Shown in pieces: positions 54,136 to 61,400 of a stretch of 64,000 bases of DNA (within the stretch, counting starts at the first letter, position 1; each line of letters begins with the position of its first letter). Source of the DNA: Actinomycetota bacterium (lineage in GTDB: Bacteria; Actinomycetota; Actinomycetes; Nanopelagicales; Nanopelagicaceae); contig CANBRH010000002.1 of NCBI GenBank assembly GCA_947371865.1, positions 4,812 to 68,811 of the forward strand, given 5' to 3'. Under the pieces are notes generated by a model. That model did no database searches. It saw only the letters and a list, made by a program, of their open reading frames with translations, and was not told the origin of the DNA. The translations under genes and the position numbers were made by a program.

Positions 54136-54934
54136 CTTCTAATTCTGCCAAATTCTTCTCGTACGCAAACCAATCTTTGGCCGCTATCACCACCCACATA
54201 GAATCGATGAGCATGCCCATGGCCCACATCAATGCCCCTCCTGTGTGCTGGTCGCGCAGAGAGGTCGCAGTTGCCGTCGCCTGACCCGAATGCTGGTGTG
54301 AGGCAAAGTGCACGCTGTGCAGCAATTTATTTCCCGAATAGAGAAAGAATCCCGTCATCGTCTCCGGCAACATCATGGCAAAGAGCGATCCCAGACGCAC
54401 GGCATAAGAGACGGGATATGGCGTGGGATTCCCATCCAAGACCGGGTAGTAATAAATAACGCCGCCCAATAAGAAGAGTATGAGTTCAAGGCAGTGGACG
54501 TTTGAATTCAACATCCCAGCATTGGCCAACGGTCCAAAATGAGTGGCAATCAGAGTCGCCAAGAAGATCAGGAATCCGACTTGGGGTTTGAAGAGAATCC
54601 GAATGATTCGAAGTGAGGCTACCCCCCGTGCCAGGCTGCGCAGCGCCGGAAATGTGGAGTTGAGTAAAACCTTAAATGGTGAGCCGAGAACGATCAGCGG
54701 GGAGATCAACATCATCAGCAGGATGTGTTGAATCATGTGAACCCAGAAGATCCGGACCGCGATATGTGGGATGGGACCGACCAAAACCAGCGTGGTAAGC
54801 GCCAGTGCCGAGTAGAAGAGGCTTTGCCGCCATTTGGATACCTGATGGGTGGCAGGCCGCTCTGAGTAGTACCACAGGAATACGGCAAGAAGGAGGGCGC
54901 CAAAGAGAAGGTCCCAAGCAGGGTTGAGCTTCAT
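54128..54934 (-). CDS. ctaG: cytochrome c oxidase assembly protein, CtaG (caa3-type) family
   Basis: The 268-residue protein has about seven membrane segments and matches the caa3_CtaG family implicated in copper delivery to heme-copper oxidases. Supporting segments are the histidine-bearing FWVHMIQHILLMMLISPLIVLGSP, ATHFGPLANAGMLNSNVHCLELILFLLGGVIYYYPVL and GALMWAMGMLIDSMWVV. It is divergent from the oxidase operon. A 12-base palindrome lies 12 bases before its ATG. The ribosome site is weak. Confidence 0.9.
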   Translation of the reverse strand: MKLNPAWDLLFGALLLAVFLWYYSERPATHQVSKWRQSLFYSALALTTLVLVGPIPHIAVRIFWVHMIQHILLMMLISPLIVLGSPFKVLLNSTFPALRSLARGVASLRIIRILFKPQVGFLIFLATLIATHFGPLANAGMLNSNVHCLELILFLLGGVIYYYPVLDGNPTPYPVSYAVRLGSLFAMMLPETMTGFFLYSGNKLLHSVHFASHQHSGQATATATSLRDQHTGGALMWAMGMLIDSMWVVIAAKDWFAYEKNLAELEDE

Positions 54935-54946
54935 AACCGCCTAACG

Positions 54947-54958
54947 AGTGCTAGCACT
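54947..54958. promoter_or_regulatory. palindrome AGTGCTAGCACT between ctaG and the oxidase operon
   Basis: This is identical to the palindrome at 45697-45708 and at the same 12-base distance from the start codon (ctaG). It is extended on one side by TTAA, as in the other copy. It may control both divergent transcripts. The rest of the 128-base gap holds TACTCT at 55007-55012, a possible -10 for the cupredoxin gene. Confidence 0.5.
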
Positions 54959-55062
54959 TAAACAATTGGTCTAGTTTCTTATGCTTTTCAGGTAGTTCCC
55001 TAAACATACTCTCAGGCGTACCCTCGCGGAATACTTTCTCGACTCTCACGAAAGGCAGGAAT

Positions 55063-55794
55063 GTGACCACTTCGACAGAAAATCGAAAGAGGTTTTCGAT
55101 CGGCGGATTGGTTTTTGTGTTGCTCGGTGTGGCGGTCGTCTCACTTGTGGGCGTCTTACTTCATCACTTAAGCGCTGATCCGCAAAAACCTTTATACGCC
55201 ACCAAATCTTCGCAAACCATTAGCATCGACGGAAAAGATTATGCAAAGGCTTCGGCGGTTCTAGGTGTGTATCCGGATAAGGCAACAGCTGCTGAACATG
55301 GTTACAAATCAAATAATAAAGATTGGGTGCAATACGGACCTTCTACACATTTGGTTCTTCCCGCCCACACATATGTGACGGTAACTCTTCATGTCTACGA
55401 CAGTGGTGAAGCACTTAACCATGCTTACTTTGGAAAAGTTGTCGGCACTGTCGGCGGCACGATGAACATCGACGGTACCGATGTCACAAATATTCCTTAC
55501 GACCAGGTACAACACACATTCACCTTGCATGGCTTGCCAACTTCTACGCAAGATCCACTATTCGTCAACGTGCCACTGCCTCGAGTAGCCACCGACGATA
55601 AGGACAACTTCTTGCCAACGAAGGACGCCGGAACAAATTACAAAGGTCACACCGTCACTTTCTCATTCCTCACAGGCGGAGCCGGTGAATATGTCTGGAA
55701 CTGCGAATATCCCTGCGGTGATGGTACTTACCGAAAGTTTGGTGCAGTAATGGGTCAACTTGGATATATGTCTGGAAAGGTGACCGTCGCATGA
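55063..55794 (+). CDS. membrane-anchored cupredoxin-like protein leading the oxidase operon
   Basis: The 243-residue protein has one N-terminal membrane anchor (about 12-34) and an extracytoplasmic beta-rich domain. Likely copper ligands are H151 in VQHTFTLHG (compare the cupredoxin xHTFxL block) and VWNCEYPCGDGTY (C214, C218) with M230. The CxxxC spacing is that of CuA, but the CuA histidine four residues after the second Cys is missing. It could be an electron donor to the oxidase or a copper carrier. It starts at GTG 55063 with AAAGG seven bases upstream; its stop overlaps subunit II by four bases. Confidence 0.78.
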   Translation: MTTSTENRKRFSIGGLVFVLLGVAVVSLVGVLLHHLSADPQKPLYATKSSQTISIDGKDYAKASAVLGVYPDKATAAEHGYKSNNKDWVQYGPSTHLVLPAHTYVTVTLHVYDSGEALNHAYFGKVVGTVGGTMNIDGTDVTNIPYDQVQHTFTLHGLPTSTQDPLFVNVPLPRVATDDKDNFLPTKDAGTNYKGHTVTFSFLTGGAGEYVWNCEYPCGDGTYRKFGAVMGQLGYMSGKVTVA

Positions 55795-56588
55795 GTAACC
55801 ACGATCACGATGAAGAACAACTACCGCCAACCCCAGGTGAGCGTTTTACCAAAGTACTTAAAGGTAAAGATGTTCAACAGGCTTTTGCGCTTGGCATCTT
55901 CTTCACTTTAGTTTTCGTTGTATTAGGTTGGAAGTTTTATCCCAAGTGGATGCCAACCATCATGTCTACCGATATGAAATCAAATGAAGCGCTTATGGTT
56001 GCCTTCACATATATATCGGCTCCAATCTGCGGACTGGTATTGGGAATGGCCGCTTACACTTTTCTGCAGAGACAACGCGGGGATACGCCTCCAGAAGATG
56101 GACCTGGAATCCGTACAAACGGTCCGATGGTTATCGTCTGGACCGTTGTTACCAGCCTCTTCGCACTCCTTGCAATTATTTGGGGAATCGTCGAACTCAA
56201 CGTGGGCTCCGAGGCAGCGGCAGCGGAAGCCAAAACAGCTCTCGTCGTCAACGTCACGGGATCACAGTGGGTTTGGACTTTTGAATATCCTGCACAGGGA
56301 ATTGAAACCAACGAACTCAATCTTCCCATCGATCGTCCGGTGATCTTCAATGTTATTTCAGCCGACGTTAATCACTCGTTCTGGCCAGTTCAACTTGGTG
56401 TCAAAGTCGATGCAAACCGTTTGGAAACAACGGTTGTACATACAACACCAACGCGCTTGGGACCTATCGATGTTAAGTGCGCCGAACTTTGCGGGCTGTA
56501 CCACGCCTACATGGAAACCGGTGGAAACATTATGACCACAACCAATTTCGACAACTGGGTAACTGCTCAAGGAGGTCATAACGCATGA
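55791..56588 (+). CDS. ctaC: heme-copper oxidase subunit II
   Basis: Subunit II receives electrons at a binuclear CuA site. The 265-residue protein has the full ligand set: H195 in VNHSFW, then CAELCGLYHAYM (C230, E232, C234, H238, M241). Three hydrophobic segments are predicted (about 30-50, 67-91, 112-134) where the family usually has two, so there is an extra N-terminal segment. There is no lipobox and no fused cytochrome c domain. It overlaps subunit I by four bases (ATGA). Confidence 0.94.
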   Translation: MSNHDHDEEQLPPTPGERFTKVLKGKDVQQAFALGIFFTLVFVVLGWKFYPKWMPTIMSTDMKSNEALMVAFTYISAPICGLVLGMAAYTFLQRQRGDTPPEDGPGIRTNGPMVIVWTVVTSLFALLAIIWGIVELNVGSEAAAAEAKTALVVNVTGSQWVWTFEYPAQGIETNELNLPIDRPVIFNVISADVNHSFWPVQLGVKVDANRLETTVVHTTPTRLGPIDVKCAELCGLYHAYMETGGNIMTTTNFDNWVTAQGGHNA

Positions 56589-58444
56589 CGACTTTAGATC
56601 ATCCAACTAGCACTCGCCCCATTCCAAATCCCGAAAAGAGTTTGATTACCAAGCTCCATATGGGAACGGGCATGGTTGTTGGTGCAATCTTCGCCTTCGG
56701 CACCTATTTTTGGCTGCGATCTGGCCAAGATATGACGGTCGCACATAACGTTAACAAAGTCTTATTGATTTCCATGTTTATGTGGAGCTTGGGATTTTTG
56801 ATCGGCATTGGCGCCTTCATCGGACCATTCCGCTGGCTCATCGGCAAAGATCTCACCGCTGAAGAGCAATTGTATTTAGCCGGCGATGGCCAAGGCGTAT
56901 CCCGCTACTTCCGTTATTGCACCGACCACAAAGTTGTCGGTATCCAATACCTTGTTGGCGTTATGGCCATGCTGGGAGTCGGTGGAACTTTGGCAATGAT
57001 GATTCGTACCAACTTAATAAGCCCTGGTTCGAAATTTGTTACCCCGGTTATCTACAACTCACTTGTCGGTCTTCATGGAATCACCATGATCGTTGCCATG
57101 ATCGTTGTTGCAACCGGCCCTTTCGGTAACTTCATCTTGCCCATCATGATTGGCGCTCGGGATATGGCATTCCCAAGACTCAATGCACTCAGCTGGTGGG
57201 TTCTGTTCACTGCGATCCCAGTACTCTGCAGCGCTTGGTTCCTAGGAGGTATCCCAACAGGCTGGACCGCTTATGCACCTCTCAGTGTTCAAGCAGGCCC
57301 TGGCATGAATGCCTTCGTGGCCACCATCATCATCTTTGCTGTTTCTACTGCAGTCGCAGGTGCCAACATCACCGCGACTGTGGTCACGATGCGTGCCAAG
57401 GGAATGAAATGGAACCGGGTGCCAATCTTTGTTATTGGCGCAACCATTTCGGTGGCACTCGCTATCCCAGCATTCCCTACCTTTATGGTCTCCATGATTA
57501 TGACGGCGCTGGATAGAACTGCCAACACGACCTACTTTGATGCGCAATTTGGCGGAAGTGGCTGGCTCTACGCACACCTCTTCTGGATCATGGGTCACCC
57601 CGAGGTTTATGTCATCTTGTTGCCAGGCGTCGCGGCTTTGATGGAGATCGTTCCGGTCTTCGTTCGTAAGCCACTCTTCTCCTACAACGCTGCAATTATG
57701 GGCTTTGCGGGCATCGCTGGACTTTCCGTACTTGTTTGGGCTCACCATATGTACATGTCTGGCTGGCTGCCGATGTTGAATGGCCCGTTCATGATCACTA
57801 CCGAGATGATTTCAATTCCAACGGGACTCATCTTCTTAGTGATTCTCGGGACGCTCTGGCGTGGTAAACCGTGGATGAAACTTCCGATGCTTGGTGTTTA
57901 TGCATTCCTCTGGAATATGTTGATTGGTGGCGTTACCGGGGTTTATCTCTCCGACGTGCCCGCCGATAATTATCTTCACGGATCCATGTACGTAACCGCA
58001 CACTTCCACTACACATTGATGGGGGCTGCCCTTACAGGTGCTCTGGCTGGATTGGCTTACTGGTTCCCTAAGATGACTGGACGCATGTTGCATGAGCGTG
58101 CTGGATATATCTCATTCTGGTTTGTCCAAATTGGCTTCCAAGTCCTCTTCCTCGGAATGTTTATCGCTGGTGCTGAAGGCCAACCACGACGCGTTGCAGA
58201 CTTCTCTGCCATGTATAAGTACTCCAACATGATTAGCACCATGGGCGCTTATACGATCGGCATCGGAATGATTGTCATGCTTTGGGCAGTCATCCATTCC
58301 TGGCGTAAAGGTGCAATTGCACCAATAAACCCATGGGGTGCAAAGACTTTGGAATGGACCGTTCCATTCCCAGTCCCTCTCGAGAACTTTGACGAGTTGC
58401 CTGTTATCACAAGTGATCCATACGGATATGGAAGGAGCAAATAA
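56585..58444 (+). CDS. ctaD: heme-copper oxidase subunit I, unusual form
   Basis: The catalytic subunit holds both hemes and CuB. The 619-residue protein keeps all metal ligands: H164 (low-spin heme), H338 and Y342 in GHPEVY, H387-H388, and H473/H475 in AHFHY. D-channel markers D193 (ARDMAFPRLN) and E340 are present. Two features are unusual. The canonical first helix (CTDHKVVGIQYLVG) begins only at about 112, preceded by a 110-residue extension with two more membrane segments. The K-channel lysine of the PTGIK motif is replaced: IPTGLIFL has Ile416 there. Confidence 0.95.
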   Translation: MTTLDHPTSTRPIPNPEKSLITKLHMGTGMVVGAIFAFGTYFWLRSGQDMTVAHNVNKVLLISMFMWSLGFLIGIGAFIGPFRWLIGKDLTAEEQLYLAGDGQGVSRYFRYCTDHKVVGIQYLVGVMAMLGVGGTLAMMIRTNLISPGSKFVTPVIYNSLVGLHGITMIVAMIVVATGPFGNFILPIMIGARDMAFPRLNALSWWVLFTAIPVLCSAWFLGGIPTGWTAYAPLSVQAGPGMNAFVATIIIFAVSTAVAGANITATVVTMRAKGMKWNRVPIFVIGATISVALAIPAFPTFMVSMIMTALDRTANTTYFDAQFGGSGWLYAHLFWIMGHPEVYVILLPGVAALMEIVPVFVRKPLFSYNAAIMGFAGIAGLSVLVWAHHMYMSGWLPMLNGPFMITTEMISIPTGLIFLVILGTLWRGKPWMKLPMLGVYAFLWNMLIGGVTGVYLSDVPADNYLHGSMYVTAHFHYTLMGAALTGALAGLAYWFPKMTGRMLHERAGYISFWFVQIGFQVLFLGMFIAGAEGQPRRVADFSAMYKYSNMISTMGAYTIGIGMIVMLWAVIHSWRKGAIAPINPWGAKTLEWTVPFPVPLENFDELPVITSDPYGYGRSK

Positions 58445-58446
58445 CC

Positions 58447-59046
58447 ATGAGTGCTGATACCCAATTCCATATTCATCACGATGCGCCAGAAGTAGTAGGT
58501 CGTCGCGAACGTCTCGGAGTTCGACTGCTGATTGTGGCAGATGGAGCCTTCGTTTTCGGAATGATCTTCTCTTACTTCTATTTGCGAAACTTGAATGCAA
58601 ATGGTGGCTGGCTACCAAAGGGTGCTCACTATCTCAGCGCTGGCACAGGCTGGTTAGTCGTGGCGCCACTGATCATTGCGGCCCTCTCTCACCGAATGGC
58701 AGAGAAGAACCGCGATAACTTCAATGTGCTCTCTGTGGTCACATTGGTCTCGTTGTTGGCTGGTACTTATTACCAGTGGCATCAATTGGCCAATATGCCT
58801 TTCATTGTTCATGACACAGGCATATTTGAAGGCAGCTACGCATCTATGTGGTTGCTTATCGCCGGTGCAAATATGTTCCACTTCCTTCTCGGAAGTTTTA
58901 TTGCACTTGGTTTGGTAGTACGTGCCCGTCGAGTTCAGATTGATCCCATCCTGCAAACCTGGCGCCTACGAACTGCTGGTTCGTGGTTTACCTGGATTGC
59001 AATATCTGGGATCGCTTGTGCTCTCACAACCACCTTTGTGAGGTAG
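58447..59046 (+). CDS. ctaE: heme-copper oxidase subunit III
   Basis: The 199-residue protein has five membrane segments, the short subunit III form. It contains RERLGVRLLIVADGAFVFGMIFSYFYLR and, further on, YASMWLLIAGANMFHFLLGSFIALGLVVRARR, with the conserved His in the F-H-F segment. It lies two bases after subunit I and carries AAGGAGC as ribosome site inside the ctaD end. No subunit IV gene follows; the next gene is convergent with a two-base gap. Confidence 0.88.
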   Translation: MSADTQFHIHHDAPEVVGRRERLGVRLLIVADGAFVFGMIFSYFYLRNLNANGGWLPKGAHYLSAGTGWLVVAPLIIAALSHRMAEKNRDNFNVLSVVTLVSLLAGTYYQWHQLANMPFIVHDTGIFEGSYASMWLLIAGANMFHFLLGSFIALGLVVRARRVQIDPILQTWRLRTAGSWFTWIAISGIACALTTTFVR

Positions 59047-59048
59047 CG

Positions 59049-59819
59049 CTACAACTTCTCCCCAGTTAATACCGAAAGAGCCCCGAGGACTGCAGAAATA
59101 GTCCACGTGGGCTCTTCTGGTTTTGCAAGATTGTTTTTCCCGTCAGCGCTCAAAAATGCCTTGAGTTTGGTTGGGATATCGCCTTTGGCAGTTTTTGGTG
59201 AGCCCAGATCCAGCCACTTCCAATGAGAATCTGCGCCGACAATAAGCACGAGATCAGCGTGAACAAAGTCATGAGTCACAGGCTTTCCGGTCTGCCAATC
59301 GATCCCTTCGCCACCCTTTTTCTCTTCAGCTGGTGCACCAAAGTAGGTCCAGAGATTATTGAGATCAGCGATGGTACCCGTTGCTAGCGTCCAACTCTTC
59401 TCTCCGAAGAGTGCTTGATAAGCGGCCAATCTGGCTGGGGTATCAGTGGTCGCATCGACGGATATTTCCAGAACCTTAACTTTTGCGGCCGCTGGGCCTT
59501 TGTTGAGCGCATCGGCAATATCACGCATATTGGCCGACGTCATTGGGCAAATTTCTTGGCACGAAGTGAGGAAGTTGCTAATAACAACGTTCTGGCCAGC
59601 GAGTGAAGCTAAAGTAAAAGTCTTCCCATCGGCATCTACTAATGGAATGTTGAGAATATTGGCTGGAATCTTCTCATCCAGAAAAGAACCACCTTGCGGG
59701 GCCGCAGATGCTTGGCCAGTCGTGGGTGAGGCTGAGTTATTCGAAACCACACTGGTCGTCGCGCCACAACCTGTAAGAACGACTATCGAAGCAAGCGCCA
59801 ACCATTTTGCTTTTGTCAT
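59049..59819 (-). CDS. Sco1/SenC copper chaperone lipoprotein
   Basis: Sco proteins deliver copper to, or reduce, the CuA site of subunit II. The 256-residue protein has a lipoprotein signal (lipobox VLTGC, C18), the copper motif TSCQEICP (C87, C91) and the distal ligand in DFVHADLVLIVG (H187). The fold is thioredoxin-like. A longer C-terminal tail ends with a hydrophobic stretch. TAAAGT six bases before the ATG indicates a leaderless start. Confidence 0.92.
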   Translation of the reverse strand: MTKAKWLALASIVVLTGCGATTSVVSNNSASPTTGQASAAPQGGSFLDEKIPANILNIPLVDADGKTFTLASLAGQNVVISNFLTSCQEICPMTSANMRDIADALNKGPAAAKVKVLEISVDATTDTPARLAAYQALFGEKSWTLATGTIADLNNLWTYFGAPAEEKKGGEGIDWQTGKPVTHDFVHADLVLIVGADSHWKWLDLGSPKTAKGDIPTKLKAFLSADGKNNLAKPEEPTWTISAVLGALSVLTGEKL

Positions 59820-59825
59820 GTCGTT

Positions 59826-59831
59826 ACTTTA
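59826..59831 (-). promoter_or_regulatory. -10 hexamer of the Sco gene
   Basis: Minus-strand TAAAGT ends six bases before the ATG at 59819 and overlaps the cydC stop codon region (59829-59831). Sco can therefore be expressed apart from the cyd operon. Confidence 0.45.
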
Positions 59832-61400
59832 GATGAGAGAGAGCGGCAAATGAGAGATGATGATAAGTAATTTATCGCGGCATCGATCATTCACTCGCTT
59901 TGAAATTCGATCAACTTGATCCAGAGCCAGATATTCAAAAGGTTCGTCAAGGAAGACCACTGGTTTATCCCGCAGCAAAGTGCGAGCTAGTTTCAAGCGC
60001 TGCTTCTCACCGCCCGAGAAATTATGACCGTAAGCGCCAATATGAGTATCTAAACCTACCTTGGCTATCAACTCACCAAGTTCGACTGCTTCCAGGACCT
60101 CGAACAATTGTTCATCGCTTGCTTCTGGATTTCCAATCTTGAGATTCTCTCGAATCGATGTTGCAAAGAGATGATCTTGCTGCAGCAGAATCGTGGCCAG
60201 TTCAATCCGATCGGAAGAGGCGAGTTCTCTCGCCTCAACTCCATCGATAGTCATCGATCCCTGATAGTCCAAGAACCCGATGAAGGCGTTCAGTAAGGAT
60301 GACTTGCCTGCTCCGCTCTTTCCGGTCACCAGCAATGGTTCTCCCGCGGTAACCAACCCAGAGAATGGGGCAATTTCAATCCCGGGCAGGCTTGGTTGAA
60401 CCTCTACAAAGCGAATGCTGGCAATAGATAATTTTGGTTCGAGCGCCTCAGGGTTGGCTACATTTTCGTTCGCTAAAAGAGCGTCAACACTTTTGGTGGA
60501 ATTGAGAACTGTAGATAGACGAGCAAATGCAGCCGGGAGGCCGGTCAACCCATCAAATATTGCCAGCGGAAGTAAGACTAGAACGGCAACATTTACGCCG
60601 GATAAGGAATGGTTATGGAATGCTGTTACCGAAAATCCAGCGGAAATGACGATCGCGGCGCCGATGAAGACATGTTGTGCAAAAAGCGCAATCCCTGAAG
60701 CTAATCCACTTCTGGCATCAAATTTGTTGAGTTGATTCTGGGCAGCCGAAATATCGCCGCGAATTCGATTTTGATAGCCAAAGATGAGTGATTCTTGAAG
60801 AGAATCGCACGCTTGCACAATTGCATCAAAGATTCTTTGCTCTTGCTCTCTCTGTTCTTCATTGGTGCTGAAGAAGAATGAGATAAACGGAATTACGAAC
60901 ATAGCAACCACGAAAAGAATCGACAGTACTAATGAAAGACTTGGTAAAAGATAAGCAATGATTCCCAATCCCGCGACACCAGATACAAGCGCCCCAACCC
61001 AAGGATTTGCAATACGTAGCCAGAGATCTTGCATTACTTCGCTGTCCGATACCAATCTACGAAGTAGGTCGCCGCGGCGAAGAAGCGAAAAATAAGCTGG
61101 AAGTTGATTTTCGATAATGCGATAGAGGGCAACACGAATAGAAGTCAGAGCCCTAAGAGCGCTATTGTGTTCGATGACACGAGCGGCGTATCGAACGACA
61201 CCGCGACCGATTCCGAAGAAACGCACAGCCACGATCGCAACCTCAAGAACCATAATCGGTGGCTGCAGTGAGGCCATTGAAATCAACCAAGCGCTACAGG
61301 CCAACAACCCCACTGCCATACTGGAGGAGATTCCGCCAATGATCGCTGCTGCCAAAATCTTTGGCGCCTCGGGATAAATTAATGTGCGGATAGCTTTCAT
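59829..61400 (-). CDS. cydC: thiol reductant ABC exporter subunit CydC
   Basis: CydC and CydD form a heterodimeric ABC transporter needed for assembly of cytochrome bd; it exports glutathione/cysteine in E. coli, and the actinobacterial substrate is unsure. The 523-residue protein has six membrane segments, Walker A VTGKSGAGKSSLLNAF, signature FSGGEKQRLKLARTLL and Walker B KPVVFLDEPFEYL. Its ATG overlaps the cydD stop by four bases. Confidence 0.93.
   Translation of the reverse strand: MKAIRTLIYPEAPKILAAAIIGGISSSMAVGLLACSAWLISMASLQPPIMVLEVAIVAVRFFGIGRGVVRYAARVIEHNSALRALTSIRVALYRIIENQLPAYFSLLRRGDLLRRLVSDSEVMQDLWLRIANPWVGALVSGVAGLGIIAYLLPSLSLVLSILFVVAMFVIPFISFFFSTNEEQREQEQRIFDAIVQACDSLQESLIFGYQNRIRGDISAAQNQLNKFDARSGLASGIALFAQHVFIGAAIVISAGFSVTAFHNHSLSGVNVAVLVLLPLAIFDGLTGLPAAFARLSTVLNSTKSVDALLANENVANPEALEPKLSIASIRFVEVQPSLPGIEIAPFSGLVTAGEPLLVTGKSGAGKSSLLNAFIGFLDYQGSMTIDGVEARELASSDRIELATILLQQDHLFATSIRENLKIGNPEASDEQLFEVLEAVELGELIAKVGLDTHIGAYGHNFSGGEKQRLKLARTLLRDKPVVFLDEPFEYLALDQVDRISKRVNDRCRDKLLIIISHLPLSLI

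Noticed and set aside
54935..55062. tRNA or small RNA gene in one of the two longest gaps
   Set aside because: No cloverleaf, no T-loop GTTCRA-like block and no T-tract hairpin were found; the gap holds the palindrome, a possible -10 and a ribosome site.
57242..57748. 168-residue minus-strand frame, Cys/His-rich
   Set aside because: It is a shadow of oxidase subunit I; its composition reflects the reverse of conserved membrane segments.
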